A DNA stretch of 64,000 nt from Phycisphaerae bacterium (lineage in GTDB: Bacteria > Planctomycetota > Phycisphaerae > Sedimentisphaerales > Anaerobacaceae), in the NCBI GenBank assembly GCA_012744475.1, contig JAAYBV010000008.1, positions 1 through 64,000 on the forward strand. The letters run 5' to 3'. The notes under the pieces were generated by a model, which saw only the letters and a list, made by a program, of their open reading frames with translations, was not told the origin of the DNA and ran no database searches. The translations under genes and the position numbers were made by a program. This document shows positions 8,727-17,918 of this stretch, piece after piece. Position 1 is the first letter of the stretch, and each line of letters starts with the position of its first letter.

Positions 8727-10901
8727 CTATGGGCCGGGGGCGACGTCCTCGTAGCTGGCCTCCGATCCCCCCATGCGGAATTCATCGTGGTAGAGCACGC
8801 GCCGGCTGACGGCGTCGTTGGGCGGGTCTGAATCGCGCCAACCCTTGTACAGTCCCATCTTGAAGTAGGGGCCGTGCGCATCGTTGAACGCGTTGGGCCC
8901 ATCCTGGTCGATCACCTTGTCGCCGTCTTTCCAGACCTGGAGAAATCCATCCGAACCGTACGACCATTTTACGTGGACGACCCAATCGGTCCAGACGCCT
9001 CTGCGATAGGGGCCCAGGTCGTAGTTGCGCGTTCCGCCGTACTGCCGCGTTCCGCTCTCGAACGTGTTGCGCTTGGCGTCCCACCGGCTGACCCAGCTCC
9101 AGCGGCCGCTGGTGGTCGACAGGGCCATCACGGGGTTGCGCCAGTTTTCGCCGATGTCAAAGTCGGGCACCGCGTGCCACTGCGCCACGATCTCCCATAT
9201 CCGGTCGGGCCGGTAGTCCTCCGGCAGGAAGATGCTGAAGCCGTACCAGTACTCTCTGCCGACCTCAGTCCCGGGACCGCTGACTTCGGTGCGATAGGAG
9301 ACTTCGTCCTTTTCGCGGTCCAGCAGTGTCTTCATGGCCTGCCTGCCCGCCCTGGACAGGTCGCGGGCCACGCGCGGCGCGTTGCCCGATGTCTTCCAGC
9401 CTTTGAGGTCCTCGGTTTCGAAGTCGCTCTCGAACAGCAGTCCCTGTCGCTGCCTCTGGGCGCTGACGATCCGCAAGGCGATGTCGTCTGTGTATGGCGG
9501 CGTCTCCAGTGCGTGCAGGCCGCTGTCGTGCGTGAACGACTGGCTGTCCGCGATCTGGCCGGTCTTGGTGTCGATCCATTCGGCGTTGTAGGACCCGCTC
9601 GGCAGGTCCACCATCAGCCGAGTCAGGTTGTTTCCGTTGACGTAGATCGCGTAGGCCTGGCCCGCTTGCACCAGCGCGCGGGCCGTCGTGCCCGCGGGCA
9701 GGTCGGAGGTGAGGACCGAGTCGTTCGGACGCATCCTGACGAAATCGAAGCCATTGATGAAGTCTCGGAGGATGCCCAACTGCCTCCAGAGCTCGGGACC
9801 GCCTCCCCCTGGTGCGTTGATCTTTGCCGAGCCGTCTTCGTGCCCGACCGCAAAAGAGTAGTCCAGGTTGCTGTAGACGGCGCCGCCGGCGATGATGAAA
9901 TCCCATCCTTCGAGTCGGTACGGCTTGACCCGGTCATCGCCGGCGAATCCGGTTTCGTCGTCGCCAATGACCCGATCCCAATGATAATTCTGCGCCACGG
10001 CAATCGGGGGCTTGGCGTAGTGGAAGTTGAAGATCGAGACGTGGGCGCTTGGGTTCTCGACGACCTGCGCCTTGTTGGCGATGTTCTGGGCGATCAGGTG
10101 CCTGTTCTCGAACCCGGCCTCGGCGCGGGCGATGGTCTCGGCGATGTGGTGCTGCCAGTCCAGCGTCACGCCACCGAAGTACGGCTCGTTGCAGATCTCA
10201 TAGTAGACGTTATCGAAATCCTGCAGCGTCTCGGCGATCTTGCGGACCATCGCTTCCTGGATCGCCAGCAGTTGGGGATGCCCGAGCGTGTAGACCGCCG
10301 TTCGCTCCATGGTTCCCACGTCGTTGACGTTGTTGCGGGCGTTCATCGGGCTCAGGTCCCACATGCTGTCCTCGTAGAACGGGCAGAACAGGACCAACTC
10401 CACCACGATGCCGCGCCGGCCCGCTTGCGCGACGAAGTCGGCCAGACGCTGGAAGTACTCCGGATCCCATTTCGTCAAGTCGAACCTGTTGCCCCCGTTG
10501 GCATAGCCTCCGACGTCGCTCCGCGCCCAGGGGCAGAGCAGGTCTCCTTTGGCCGGAGCGAGCGTGTTCCTCTCGATGTTGAACGCTCCCGGCGGCTCGC
10601 AGTAGGCACCGCTGAACGTGCGCGTCAGGTTGAATCCGTTGGCCTGTAGCGTATCGAGGTACTTGACGTAGTCGAACGCGCGGTTCAGGACGGCGCCGTA
10701 GTGCTCGCCCGACGTGATCAGGATGGTGGGCTTATCCCGCCAGAGAAAGTAGTGGGGGTTCTCCGGGTGCAGGGCAATCGGCGCGGCGGCGCGAGCCTCG
10801 CCGATCCAACCTGACGCCAGGATTGCCAGAGCGACCAGCGTCCATCTGAGCAATGCGCCGGCACGTACGCGATCGGTTCGAGTCCTTGTTCGTCTGTCCA
10901 T
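8727..10901 (-). CDS. Exported glycoside hydrolase-polysaccharide lyase fusion
   Basis: The protein has about 724 residues. AGGAGAAGG just upstream supports the ATG of MDRRTRTRTDR; a signal peptide ends near RAAA. Residues ~40-470 look like a clan GH-A (GH5-like) barrel, with acid/base candidate Glu239 in YYEICNEPYFGG and nucleophile candidate Glu316 in GDDETGFAG. From about residue 487 to the end is a heparin-lyase-I-type polysaccharide lyase jelly roll (Pfam Polysacc_lyase style), seen in LLFESDFETEDLKGW, EYWYGFSIFLPEDY and WTDWVVHVKWSYGSDG. One polypeptide thus appears to join a hydrolase and a lyase. The oxidoreductase gene ends 28 bases upstream, indicating an operon. The substrate is unknown; a uronic-acid-containing polymer is a reasonable inference. 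Confidence 0.8.
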   Translation of the reverse strand: MDRRTRTRTDRVRAGALLRWTLVALAILASGWIGEARAAAPIALHPENPHYFLWRDKPTILITSGEHYGAVLNRAFDYVKYLDTLQANGFNLTRTFSGAYCEPPGAFNIERNTLAPAKGDLLCPWARSDVGGYANGGNRFDLTKWDPEYFQRLADFVAQAGRRGIVVELVLFCPFYEDSMWDLSPMNARNNVNDVGTMERTAVYTLGHPQLLAIQEAMVRKIAETLQDFDNVYYEICNEPYFGGVTLDWQHHIAETIARAEAGFENRHLIAQNIANKAQVVENPSAHVSIFNFHYAKPPIAVAQNYHWDRVIGDDETGFAGDDRVKPYRLEGWDFIIAGGAVYSNLDYSFAVGHEDGSAKINAPGGGGPELWRQLGILRDFINGFDFVRMRPNDSVLTSDLPAGTTARALVQAGQAYAIYVNGNNLTRLMVDLPSGSYNAEWIDTKTGQIADSQSFTHDSGLHALETPPYTDDIALRIVSAQRQRQGLLFESDFETEDLKGWKTSGNAPRVARDLSRAGRQAMKTLLDREKDEVSYRTEVSGPGTEVGREYWYGFSIFLPEDYRPDRIWEIVAQWHAVPDFDIGENWRNPVMALSTTSGRWSWVSRWDAKRNTFESGTRQYGGTRNYDLGPYRRGVWTDWVVHVKWSYGSDGFLQVWKDGDKVIDQDGPNAFNDAHGPYFKMGLYKGWRDSDPPNDAVSRRVLYHDEFRMGGSEASYEDVAPGP

Positions 10902-10929
10902 GTCATCCTTCTCCTGGCAGGGGCGCTGC

Positions 10930-12249
10930 TCAGAGCGTCCATCCCGGTCGGTAGGGACGCCGGATGTAGGCATCGGCTTCCGGGCAGCCGACGGCCTTGA
11001 GGTTTGCGGCGTCCCACGAGAGCTTGCGGCCGGTGCGCAACGCCACGTTGCACAGCAGCGCCGCCTCGGTCAGCGCGCCGCTGTAATCGAAATTGCACGT
11101 GGTGGGACCGCCTGTCTTACAGGCTTCGATCCACTCGCGATGGTGGCCGATGGAGTTCGGAATGAACGGCTCGGGCGGCACGAAACCAGCGAACTGGGCC
11201 TCGGGCAGCAGTTGGTGCTTGCCGTAGTCGGCCAGCAGCATGCCCTTGGAGCCGATGAACAGCACGCCGCTGGACCATTGCGGCACGTTTCTCTCCTTCA
11301 CGAGTGCGGGATAGCCGCCGCCGTTGTACCAGGTCAGCGTCACGGGCGGAAGGTCGCCGCGACCGGGATATTCCTGGCGCGCGATGGTCCATTTGGCGGC
11401 GCTCTCGCGATGGACGGGCCCTTCGGCCTCGATGGTGGTCGGGTGCCGCAACTTCAGCGCCCAGAAGGCCAGATCGCAATAGTGGCAGAAGAAATCGCCC
11501 AACTGCCCGTTGGCAAAGTTCCACCAGTATCGCCAGTGGAACGGCGCATAAGCGGGGCTGTAGAACCGGTACGCGGCCGGCCCGAGCCAGAGGTCCCAGT
11601 CCAGTGTTTGCGGGACATCGTGGTGTTCGGTTGGCGCATCGGGCTGGCTCATGTCGGCGGGCTTGGGCGGACCGTCGAAGTTGGCGCCCAGCCAGACGTG
11701 AACCTCACGCACCGGACCGATCGCGTTGCTCTGCACCAGCTCGACGACGCGGCGGTAGTTGTTCTCCGCGTGGATCTGCGTGCCCATCTGTGTGACGAGG
11801 TTGTTCTCGCGGGCGATGTTTGCCATCATCCGGGCTTCATAGACGCTGTGGGTCAGGGGCTTCTCACAGTAGCAGTGCTTGCCGAGCTTCATCGCCATCA
11901 CGCCGGCAGGGGCGTGGGTATGGTCCGGCGTGCCGATCACCACCGCATCGATCTGATTGTGCATCTCGTCAAGCATTCTGCGGAAGTCCTTGTACCGCTT
12001 GGCGCCGGGATGCTGTTCGAAGGTCCTGGCGGCATGGGCCTCGTCGACGTCACACAGGGCCACGAGGTTTTCACTTGCGACGCCCTCGATGTCAGCGGCG
12101 CCGCGGCCGCCGATTCCGATGCCGGCGATGTTGAGCTTGCTGTTGGCGGAAGTCCCGCGCACCAGCCGGCTGTCGGACAGGATGACCAGGCTCGAGCCGG
12201 CCCATGCGGCGTTGCGGAGAAATGTACGGCGGGTCAGTTTGCGCTGCAT
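10930..12249 (-). CDS. Tat-exported Gfo/Idh/MocA family oxidoreductase
   Basis: The 439-residue protein begins MQRKLTRRTFLRNAAWAGSS, a twin-arginine signal. The NAD(P)-binding Rossmann motif GIGIGGRGAADIEG follows, then VALCDVDEAHA, the loop VIGTPDHTHAP and the catalytic EKP motif in CYCEKPLTHSVYEA. The C-terminal half is the typical beta-sheet substrate domain. Members oxidise or reduce sugars, inositols or glycosides; exported members are very common in Planctomycetota and may carry their cofactor through the Tat system. It is first in a unit with the GH-lyase gene, which fits modification of sugars released by that enzyme. The exact substrate is unknown. Confidence 0.9.
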   Translation of the reverse strand: MQRKLTRRTFLRNAAWAGSSLVILSDSRLVRGTSANSKLNIAGIGIGGRGAADIEGVASENLVALCDVDEAHAARTFEQHPGAKRYKDFRRMLDEMHNQIDAVVIGTPDHTHAPAGVMAMKLGKHCYCEKPLTHSVYEARMMANIARENNLVTQMGTQIHAENNYRRVVELVQSNAIGPVREVHVWLGANFDGPPKPADMSQPDAPTEHHDVPQTLDWDLWLGPAAYRFYSPAYAPFHWRYWWNFANGQLGDFFCHYCDLAFWALKLRHPTTIEAEGPVHRESAAKWTIARQEYPGRGDLPPVTLTWYNGGGYPALVKERNVPQWSSGVLFIGSKGMLLADYGKHQLLPEAQFAGFVPPEPFIPNSIGHHREWIEACKTGGPTTCNFDYSGALTEAALLCNVALRTGRKLSWDAANLKAVGCPEADAYIRRPYRPGWTL

Positions 12250-12368
12250 CGTTTGCCACTCCTTACTATCTTGAGGAACGGATCGTGCGAACTGACGTCC
12301 ACGGTATCACCTGCCTTCCAGCCGGTCAAGTCTGCGTTTCTGCCGCTCATGCCGGCGCGAGCGAGTAC

Positions 12369-12397
12369 TTGACAACGCCACATCCGGCGTGTCTATA
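12369..12397 (+). promoter_or_regulatory. Possible sigma-70 promoter giving a very short leader
   Basis: A perfect TTGACA is followed after 17 bases by TCTATA (3 of 6 consensus matches), with TATAGG overlapping it. Transcription would begin at about 12404, which is the ATG of the lipoprotein gene, so the mRNA would be nearly leaderless. The -10 is weak, so this is tentative. Confidence 0.35.
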
Positions 12398-12403
12398 GGG
12401 ACT

Positions 12404-13225
12404 ATGCAAAAGCTGTTGCGGATATCACTGATCGCCGTCTTGAGCCTGTGCGGGTGCGAACGAGGTCTGGACCCCCATGGCGTGCGATCCGGACGAAGTC
12501 CCCAGGACGCATCCGAAGCCGCCGTGTCCGGGACCTTCTCCATCGTGGCCGTCGACCCCAACACCGGCGTCTGCGGCGCCGCGGTGGCGAGCAAATACCC
12601 TGCGGTGGGCAAGGTGGTTCCCTATGTGCGCGCGGGAGTGGGCGCTTTCTGCACCCAACACTGGCACAACCCCGAGTGGGGAGAGCATGCGCTGGACCTT
12701 CTGGCCAAGGGGCGTTTGCCTGAACAAGTCCTCGCGGAACTGCTTCGGAACGATCCGCGTCGGGACAAGCGGCAACTGGCCATAATCGATATGTCGGGTC
12801 GGGCCGCGAATCGCAATCCTGCGGATGCGGACCCATCGGGCATATGGTGGGGCGCCGTCAGCGGCAGACACTACGCGTGCCAGGGAAACACCCTGACCGG
12901 TCGCGACGTCATTTTCGCCATGGCCGAGGCCTACGAGCAGACGCAAGGCAGCCTTGCCGATCGCTTGATGGCGGCGTTGATCGCGGGCGATTGCGCCGGC
13001 GGCGACCATCGGGGACGTCTGGCCGCGGGCATCCGAGTGGCCCGGAAAGGGACCAAAGGCTACTGGCTGGAATTGTACGTGGACCAAAGCGACGACGCCG
13101 TCGTCGAACTGGCCGGAGAATATGCCGCCGTGGAGCACGAGGCCAAAGGACAATGGCCGGGCGGCAGGCTCCCGTTTACGCATCCCTGTCCGCCATCTGC
13201 GGCGGATGACACAATCGACAAGTAA
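12404..13225 (+). CDS. DUF1028-family (Ntn-hydrolase-like) lipoprotein
   Basis: From the ATG at 12404 the protein has 273 residues and begins MQKLLRISLIAVLSLCGC, a lipoprotein signal. A GTG 15 bases upstream is a less likely start. The conserved DUF1028 core follows: GTFSIVAVDPNTGVCGAAVASKYPAVG split across two strands, then VGAFCTQHWHNPEWGEHALDLL and GRDVIFAMAEAYE. The family has an Ntn-hydrolase-like fold and no firmly established substrate. It overlaps the next gene by one base (TAATG), so the two are probably translationally coupled. Confidence 0.8.
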   Translation: MQKLLRISLIAVLSLCGCERGLDPHGVRSGRSPQDASEAAVSGTFSIVAVDPNTGVCGAAVASKYPAVGKVVPYVRAGVGAFCTQHWHNPEWGEHALDLLAKGRLPEQVLAELLRNDPRRDKRQLAIIDMSGRAANRNPADADPSGIWWGAVSGRHYACQGNTLTGRDVIFAMAEAYEQTQGSLADRLMAALIAGDCAGGDHRGRLAAGIRVARKGTKGYWLELYVDQSDDAVVELAGEYAAVEHEAKGQWPGGRLPFTHPCPPSAADDTIDK

Positions 13226-13716
13226 TGCTCTGCCAGTCGATAGTCATGGACCCGAACGAAAAGCAACACTTGTACGACCTGACTCTTGGTGCCATACGTG
13301 AGCTGATCGAGGCAGAAACGGACCCTATCGCCGTCATGGCGACCGTCGTGTGCGAGCTGCACCACCGATTCGACTGGTTCGACTGGACCGGATTCTATCG
13401 GGTCGTCTCGCCGGGACTGATGAAGGTCGGTCCGTACCAGGGGCCGCACGGCTGTCTTGAAATCTCATTTGATCGGGGCGTGTGTGGTGCGGCCGCTCGC
13501 CTGCGCCGGACGCAGATCGTGCCGGACGTTCGCGCGTTCCCCGGCTACATCGCATGTTCGAGTTCGACGCGCTCGGAGATTGTGGTGCCCGTGCTCACGC
13601 CGCAGGACGAGCTTGTGGCGGTGCTCGATATCGACTCCGACCAGCCGGATGCGTTCAGCGAGGTCGACCGCATCAACCTCGAAACGCTCTGCCGGATGGT
13701 TGGCCGCGTCGGTTGA
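13225..13716 (+). CDS. msrC: GAF-domain free methionine-(R)-sulfoxide reductase
   Basis: The protein has 163 residues, the usual length for fRMsr. The three conserved cysteines are present: Cys77 (GPHGCLEI), Cys87 (DRGVCGAAA) and Cys111 (GYIACSSS). Their offsets of 10 and 24 equal those of the E. coli enzyme. The core VPDVRAFPGYIAC and SEIVVPVL is typical. The enzyme reduces free methionine-R-sulfoxide in the cytoplasm at thioredoxin's expense. The ATG overlaps the stop of the DUF1028 gene; an internal ATG at 13246 is an alternative start. Family assignment is secure; the cellular role alongside a DUF1028 lipoprotein is unexplained. Confidence 0.85.
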   Translation: MLCQSIVMDPNEKQHLYDLTLGAIRELIEAETDPIAVMATVVCELHHRFDWFDWTGFYRVVSPGLMKVGPYQGPHGCLEISFDRGVCGAAARLRRTQIVPDVRAFPGYIACSSSTRSEIVVPVLTPQDELVAVLDIDSDQPDAFSEVDRINLETLCRMVGRVG

Positions 13717-13723
13717 TCGCTGA

Positions 13724-14272
13724 TCACCTCCGTCGTTGCTTGAGGCCGGCGATGGTCGCCTCCACTTCGAATCTCAACTCGTCCGGCTCGAGCATGGCGG
13801 TCCGGCCGTCCAGGAAGAGCACGCTGCACCTGCCTTCGTGGACCGGTTCCGGCTCGTACAGCAACACGTTTGTCGGCGCCATGTCCAGGGTCTGGCCGGC
13901 GATGTAGACGTACTGGGGTGCGTTGGGCTCGGCGCAGTGAAACAGGCGGGAGCCGTAGCCGCAGGTGTCGATCAGCGCCTGCTGCGTCGGCGGCAGGCTT
14001 TCGTTGCTGATTGCGTACATGTGAAGGCTCTGCCAGACGGTGCGCAGGTTGTTCTGGCATTGCAGCGCCGATGCCTTTTGGCTGGTCTGGATCATGGCAG
14101 TCGAGTACTGCTGACCCGCCTGGCCGACCATCTTGAGAATCCAGAGGACTCCAAGGGCCAGCAGCCCGAAGAAGACCGCGGCGAAGATGAGATTCGTGAT
14201 TGTGCCGCCGCGCACCAAGCGTCCAGGTAGGCCGCCGGATCGATTCGCTTTCTTGCTGTTGCACGCATCCAT
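13724..14272 (-). CDS. Pseudopilin-like membrane protein with H-X9-DG motif
   Basis: The start at MDACNSKKANR is favoured by AAGG about eight bases upstream, giving 182 residues. A single hydrophobic segment (LIFAAVFFGLLALGVLWILKMV) is followed by NNLRTVWQSLHMYAISN. Near the C-terminus HEGRCSVLFLDG fits the H-X9-DG signature of planctomycetal prepilin-processing-associated proteins (DUF1559 type). The usual type IV prepilin cleavage box is not obvious, because ~20 charged residues precede the hydrophobic helix. It may be an inner-membrane pseudopilin relative or a divergent sensor; function is unknown. It converges on msrC with only 7 bases between. Confidence 0.7.
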   Translation of the reverse strand: MDACNSKKANRSGGLPGRLVRGGTITNLIFAAVFFGLLALGVLWILKMVGQAGQQYSTAMIQTSQKASALQCQNNLRTVWQSLHMYAISNESLPPTQQALIDTCGYGSRLFHCAEPNAPQYVYIAGQTLDMAPTNVLLYEPEPVHEGRCSVLFLDGRTAMLEPDELRFEVEATIAGLKQRRR

Positions 14273-14551
14273 AGTCTGGCCTTTCACCGTCGACGAGATT
14301 ATCGAACCCAATCCTATGGCAGCCCTGTCATAGCGTCAACAGAAAGCGTGCGGCTGTCGACTGGACACGGCGAGGACGCCGGTTTTGTGTTTCGCGTGTC
14401 ACACCGCCGCGATTGATTTCGGATGAGGGTTGACAGAGGGGCGTCAGCCGGACGATAGTGGCGTTGGCGGCCGACGGCGGGTCGGACGTGACGGCCATCG
14501 CAACTTGAGTGCAGAAAGATCAACGTCACCGCTGGTTCTTGGAGGCTTCAC

Positions 14552-16069
14552 ATGAGAGATTCGAGGATGCGTTTGTGGGTTGTGCTGGTGGTGGGAATCG
14601 GCCTGGCGGTGGTGGCGACGGCCCAGGACGGGGCGCTGACGCCGGCGCAGATCGAGCGGATTCGAAGCGACTTCCAGATGGACGCCCATGCGCGGGCGAT
14701 GCGCAACGCGCTGACCAGCACGGGCATCCGCGACATCGCCGAGAACCGCGAAATCCTCGCGGCCCACAACAAGCAGTTCAGCCACAAGATCAAGACCAAA
14801 GGCATCAGCAATCAGAAGAGCAGCGGACGGTGCTGGATGTTTGCCGGTTTCAACACGATCAAGCCGGTGGTGCTGAACAAGCTTGATCTGGACGACTTCG
14901 AGTTCTCGCACATCTATCTTCAGTTCTGGGACAAGATGGAGAAGGCCAACGCGTTCCTCGAATACATGATCGAGTATCGCGACCGCGATATCCAGGATCG
15001 CGACGTGGTCTTCCTGCTGAAAGACCCGGCCCCGGACGGCGGGTACTGGGAGAACTTCGTGGACCTCGTCACCAAGTACGGCGTGCTGCCGAGAGAGGCG
15101 ATGGCCGAGACCGCCAGCTCGGAGAATACCGGCATGATGAATCGGGCCCTGTCGCGAATCCTGCGCAAGGACGCCGTGGAGCTGCGCGAGGTCTACAAGG
15201 AGACCGGCTCGGTCCGCAAGATGCGCGAGGCCAAGCCCAGGATGCTCGCGGAGGTGTACCGTGTGCTGGTCCTGAATCTGGGAGAGCCGCCCCAGGAATT
15301 CGCGTGGCGCCACAAGGCCAAGGACAAAGGCGATAAGGACGAAAAGAACGAGGCGGATGAGGGTGAGGACGAAGATGAGGATGGGGACAAGGCCCAGGAC
15401 GAAGAGAACGGCGACGAAGCGGACGAGAAGCCTGACGATGATTATGACGTGGAACAGGACTGGAGCGAGCTTCGCATCTTCACGCCCAGGGCGTTTTACG
15501 GCGAGTTCGTCGGCCTGGACCTGAGCCAGTACGTCAACGTTGCGGACGACCCGATCCGGCCCAAAGGCGGCCATTACGAAGTCCAACTGACCAAGAACCT
15601 CTACGATGGGCAGAACGCCCACTACGCCAACGTGGACCTTCAGACGCTGAAAGACCTCGTCGTGAAGGTTCTGCTGGACAACAAGCCGGTGTATTTCGCG
15701 GCCGATGTCTCGCCCGACCAGGACAGCAAGGCAGGCATCATGGCCCGCAATCTGTACGACTACGAATCTATCTACGCCCTTGAAATGGGGCTGAACAAGA
15801 CGGAGCGGCTGTTGTTCCGCGACAGCACGATCAACCACGGCATGGCGTTCATCGGCGTCGACCTGGCGGACGGCAAGCCGGTCAAGTGGCTCGTGGAGAA
15901 CAGTTGGGGCAGCGACCGCGGCAGCGGCGGACTCTGGACCATGTACGACGACTGGTTCGTCGACAACGTCTACAACATCATCGTGCATCGCGACTACGTG
16001 CCCGACGAGGTGCGCAGAGTTCTCGAACTGCCCGCCGAGAAGCTGCCGGTTTGGGACCCGATGTGGTAG
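14552..16069 (+). CDS. Exported C1-family peptidase (bleomycin hydrolase / aminopeptidase C type) with acidic insert
   Basis: The protein has 505 residues. A signal peptide (MRLWVVLVVGIGLAVVATAQ) is followed by the papain-like catalytic sites of the bleomycin-hydrolase group: Cys94 in KSSGRCWMF, His429 in INHGMAF and Asn450 in VENSWGS. Family members are usually cytoplasmic hexameric aminopeptidases, so a signal peptide implies a periplasmic or secreted version. Residues ~255-303 are an insert made almost entirely of Lys, Asp and Glu (for example DEGEDEDEDGDK), not part of the usual fold. TTGGAGG six bases upstream fixes the ATG. Likely job: trimming peptides imported or generated outside the cytoplasm. 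Confidence 0.85.
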   Translation: MRDSRMRLWVVLVVGIGLAVVATAQDGALTPAQIERIRSDFQMDAHARAMRNALTSTGIRDIAENREILAAHNKQFSHKIKTKGISNQKSSGRCWMFAGFNTIKPVVLNKLDLDDFEFSHIYLQFWDKMEKANAFLEYMIEYRDRDIQDRDVVFLLKDPAPDGGYWENFVDLVTKYGVLPREAMAETASSENTGMMNRALSRILRKDAVELREVYKETGSVRKMREAKPRMLAEVYRVLVLNLGEPPQEFAWRHKAKDKGDKDEKNEADEGEDEDEDGDKAQDEENGDEADEKPDDDYDVEQDWSELRIFTPRAFYGEFVGLDLSQYVNVADDPIRPKGGHYEVQLTKNLYDGQNAHYANVDLQTLKDLVVKVLLDNKPVYFAADVSPDQDSKAGIMARNLYDYESIYALEMGLNKTERLLFRDSTINHGMAFIGVDLADGKPVKWLVENSWGSDRGSGGLWTMYDDWFVDNVYNIIVHRDYVPDEVRRVLELPAEKLPVWDPMW

Positions 16070-16099
16070 GAGACTGCGTGAGAAGGGAACCTGCCGATC

Positions 16100-17719
16100 C
16101 TACTTGACGGGCATGGTCTGGCTGAAGGCGCCTTTGAGCCGCTCGGTCCTGGTGAAGACGTTGATCGTCACGTCCATCTCGATCGTGCCCGGTTCGGCGC
16201 CGCTGCGCAGGCGAACGTCCACGGAGCCGACTTGGGTGTCGAACATGCTCTTGCCGCGATAGTGCGCCAGAGCCGTGAGCAGTTGTCCGGTCGCGGTCAC
16301 TTTCCCGTTCATCACCAGCGGAGTCCCCTCGGCCTGAGGATCGACGCCATTGGCACAGAAGCCGAGCGTCCCGTTGGCCGCGATGGCCCACCGCGCGCCT
16401 TCGAAGACCTCGCGCAATTTGGCCTCCGCCTTGTCGCGGGGCTGCACATCCCAGCCCATTCCGATTCCAATCACCGGGTTGTTCGTGTTCGCTGGCCTGC
16501 ATTCCCAGGAGACGCTTTCGATGCGGGCGATCCTTCCGGCGGTGTGGACACCCGCAAGGTCCTCGATCCGGACCGGTCTGACAGGTGCGGCTTGGGCAGG
16601 CGTGCCGGCCCCTCGCAGGATGGCGACGCCGATAGGTTGGATATGGTAGCCAAACGGCCATCTCGCCTCGCGCGAGCCGTCGAGCTTCAGCAGCAGCAGT
16701 CCGCCGGTGCCGTTGATGCCTTCGACGTACATTTCCGGATCGGCGACGACGTATGTGTCGTCGGACCATTGCGCGGCCCCTGTGGGCCGGCGCATCGGTC
16801 CCGAGCTCTCCTCGGGGGTCTTGAAGGTGAGATCCTCGAATCGGCCGTCCGGGTGACGGACGAAGACACCCCCATCGATGACGGATGTGGTGACGCGCTG
16901 CAAGGAGTATTGGCTGCGTCGTCGTGCGCCGGTGTAGATGGGCTCCTTGCTCGTTCGGGTGCTGCCGGTGTCTAAGAGGACGACTCGGCCGGCCGCATCG
17001 ATGAACAGATGAGTCGGCCTTCGCCAGTACGTGTCGTATTCTTCACTGCCGGGCCGGCGGTTCTCAACTAGGCAAGTTGCAGCGGGGGGATTCGTCTGCA
17101 TGTCGATTTGGAAGAGCCCGCCCTGGTTCTTGTGAATTAGAATCATTCCGGCGGAGTTCTGCGAGGTCTCGTGGAGATAGCTGGTTGCGACCAGCCATCC
17201 ATTCCCCGCACCGGTCACCGCCGTCATACGGATCAGAGGCTTGTCCTTGCTCTCGATCAGTTGCTGCAATTGCCCGTTGGCGTTCAGACGCCACAGGCCG
17301 GAATCGCGATCGGCGATCACAGGTCGGCCCTGATCGTCGATCCCCAGGCCCACATCGAGTCCGAACGGACCGCCGCCTCTGGCGGTGTCGGCCTGGAGAA
17401 CCACCTGGGCCGATCCGTCGCCGGCGATGCGCCACAGCTTGACCTTCTCGGTCAGCAGCCTCGGTTCGTCGATCACGTAGAAGCAGCCCCGTTGCGCATC
17501 GGCGACGATGGCCTTGGGACTGTGGAACCTGGCGGTACCGTACGGAATGGGCTCCTGTCCCACCAGCCGGTACAGGTCGGGCTCTTCTCTGGCGACAAAG
17601 ACCACTAAGTCGCGAGGCCCCGTCGGCGGCGCGATCTGGCCGTCCGCCGGTCGGGTCCAGAGCAACCCCGTCAGGGCGGCGATCGACAACAGCACAGGTG
17701 CCTTGGCTGGAAAGCCCAC
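16100..17719 (-). CDS. Exported beta-propeller-like (NHL/SMP-30-type) protein
   Basis: AAGGAGG five bases before a GTG identifies that codon as the start (VGFPAKAPVLLSIAALTG), giving about 539 residues with a signal peptide. An upstream ATG in the same frame lacks a ribosome site. The body has repeated blade-like segments, such as HSPKAIVADAQRGCFYVIDE, GLDVGLGIDDQGRPVIADRD and RPTHLFIDAAGRVVLLDTG, typical of NHL or gluconolactonase-like propellers. The last ~130 residues, from about WECRPANTNNPVIGIG, form a different domain. No catalytic residues can be assigned. It diverges from the M14 peptidase gene. Confidence 0.65.
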   Translation of the reverse strand: MGFPAKAPVLLSIAALTGLLWTRPADGQIAPPTGPRDLVVFVAREEPDLYRLVGQEPIPYGTARFHSPKAIVADAQRGCFYVIDEPRLLTEKVKLWRIAGDGSAQVVLQADTARGGGPFGLDVGLGIDDQGRPVIADRDSGLWRLNANGQLQQLIESKDKPLIRMTAVTGAGNGWLVATSYLHETSQNSAGMILIHKNQGGLFQIDMQTNPPAATCLVENRRPGSEEYDTYWRRPTHLFIDAAGRVVLLDTGSTRTSKEPIYTGARRRSQYSLQRVTTSVIDGGVFVRHPDGRFEDLTFKTPEESSGPMRRPTGAAQWSDDTYVVADPEMYVEGINGTGGLLLLKLDGSREARWPFGYHIQPIGVAILRGAGTPAQAAPVRPVRIEDLAGVHTAGRIARIESVSWECRPANTNNPVIGIGMGWDVQPRDKAEAKLREVFEGARWAIAANGTLGFCANGVDPQAEGTPLVMNGKVTATGQLLTALAHYRGKSMFDTQVGSVDVRLRSGAEPGTIEMDVTINVFTRTERLKGAFSQTMPVK

Positions 17720-17918
17720 AGAGACCTCCTTCTGCGATATTGCCTGACGCCGGGAACGATCGCAAGCAGAAACCGCGCCAAATCGCATGTGCGGCATCGC
17801 TCGCATCCGGGATGTCGGGGCAATTGACAAGGCCGATATTGCCGGGTATAGTGCGTCGTCGGACGGTAAGGAGTATCGAGCCGACGGGATATCAGACGAT
17901 CCACAGGAAGGGAATCAA

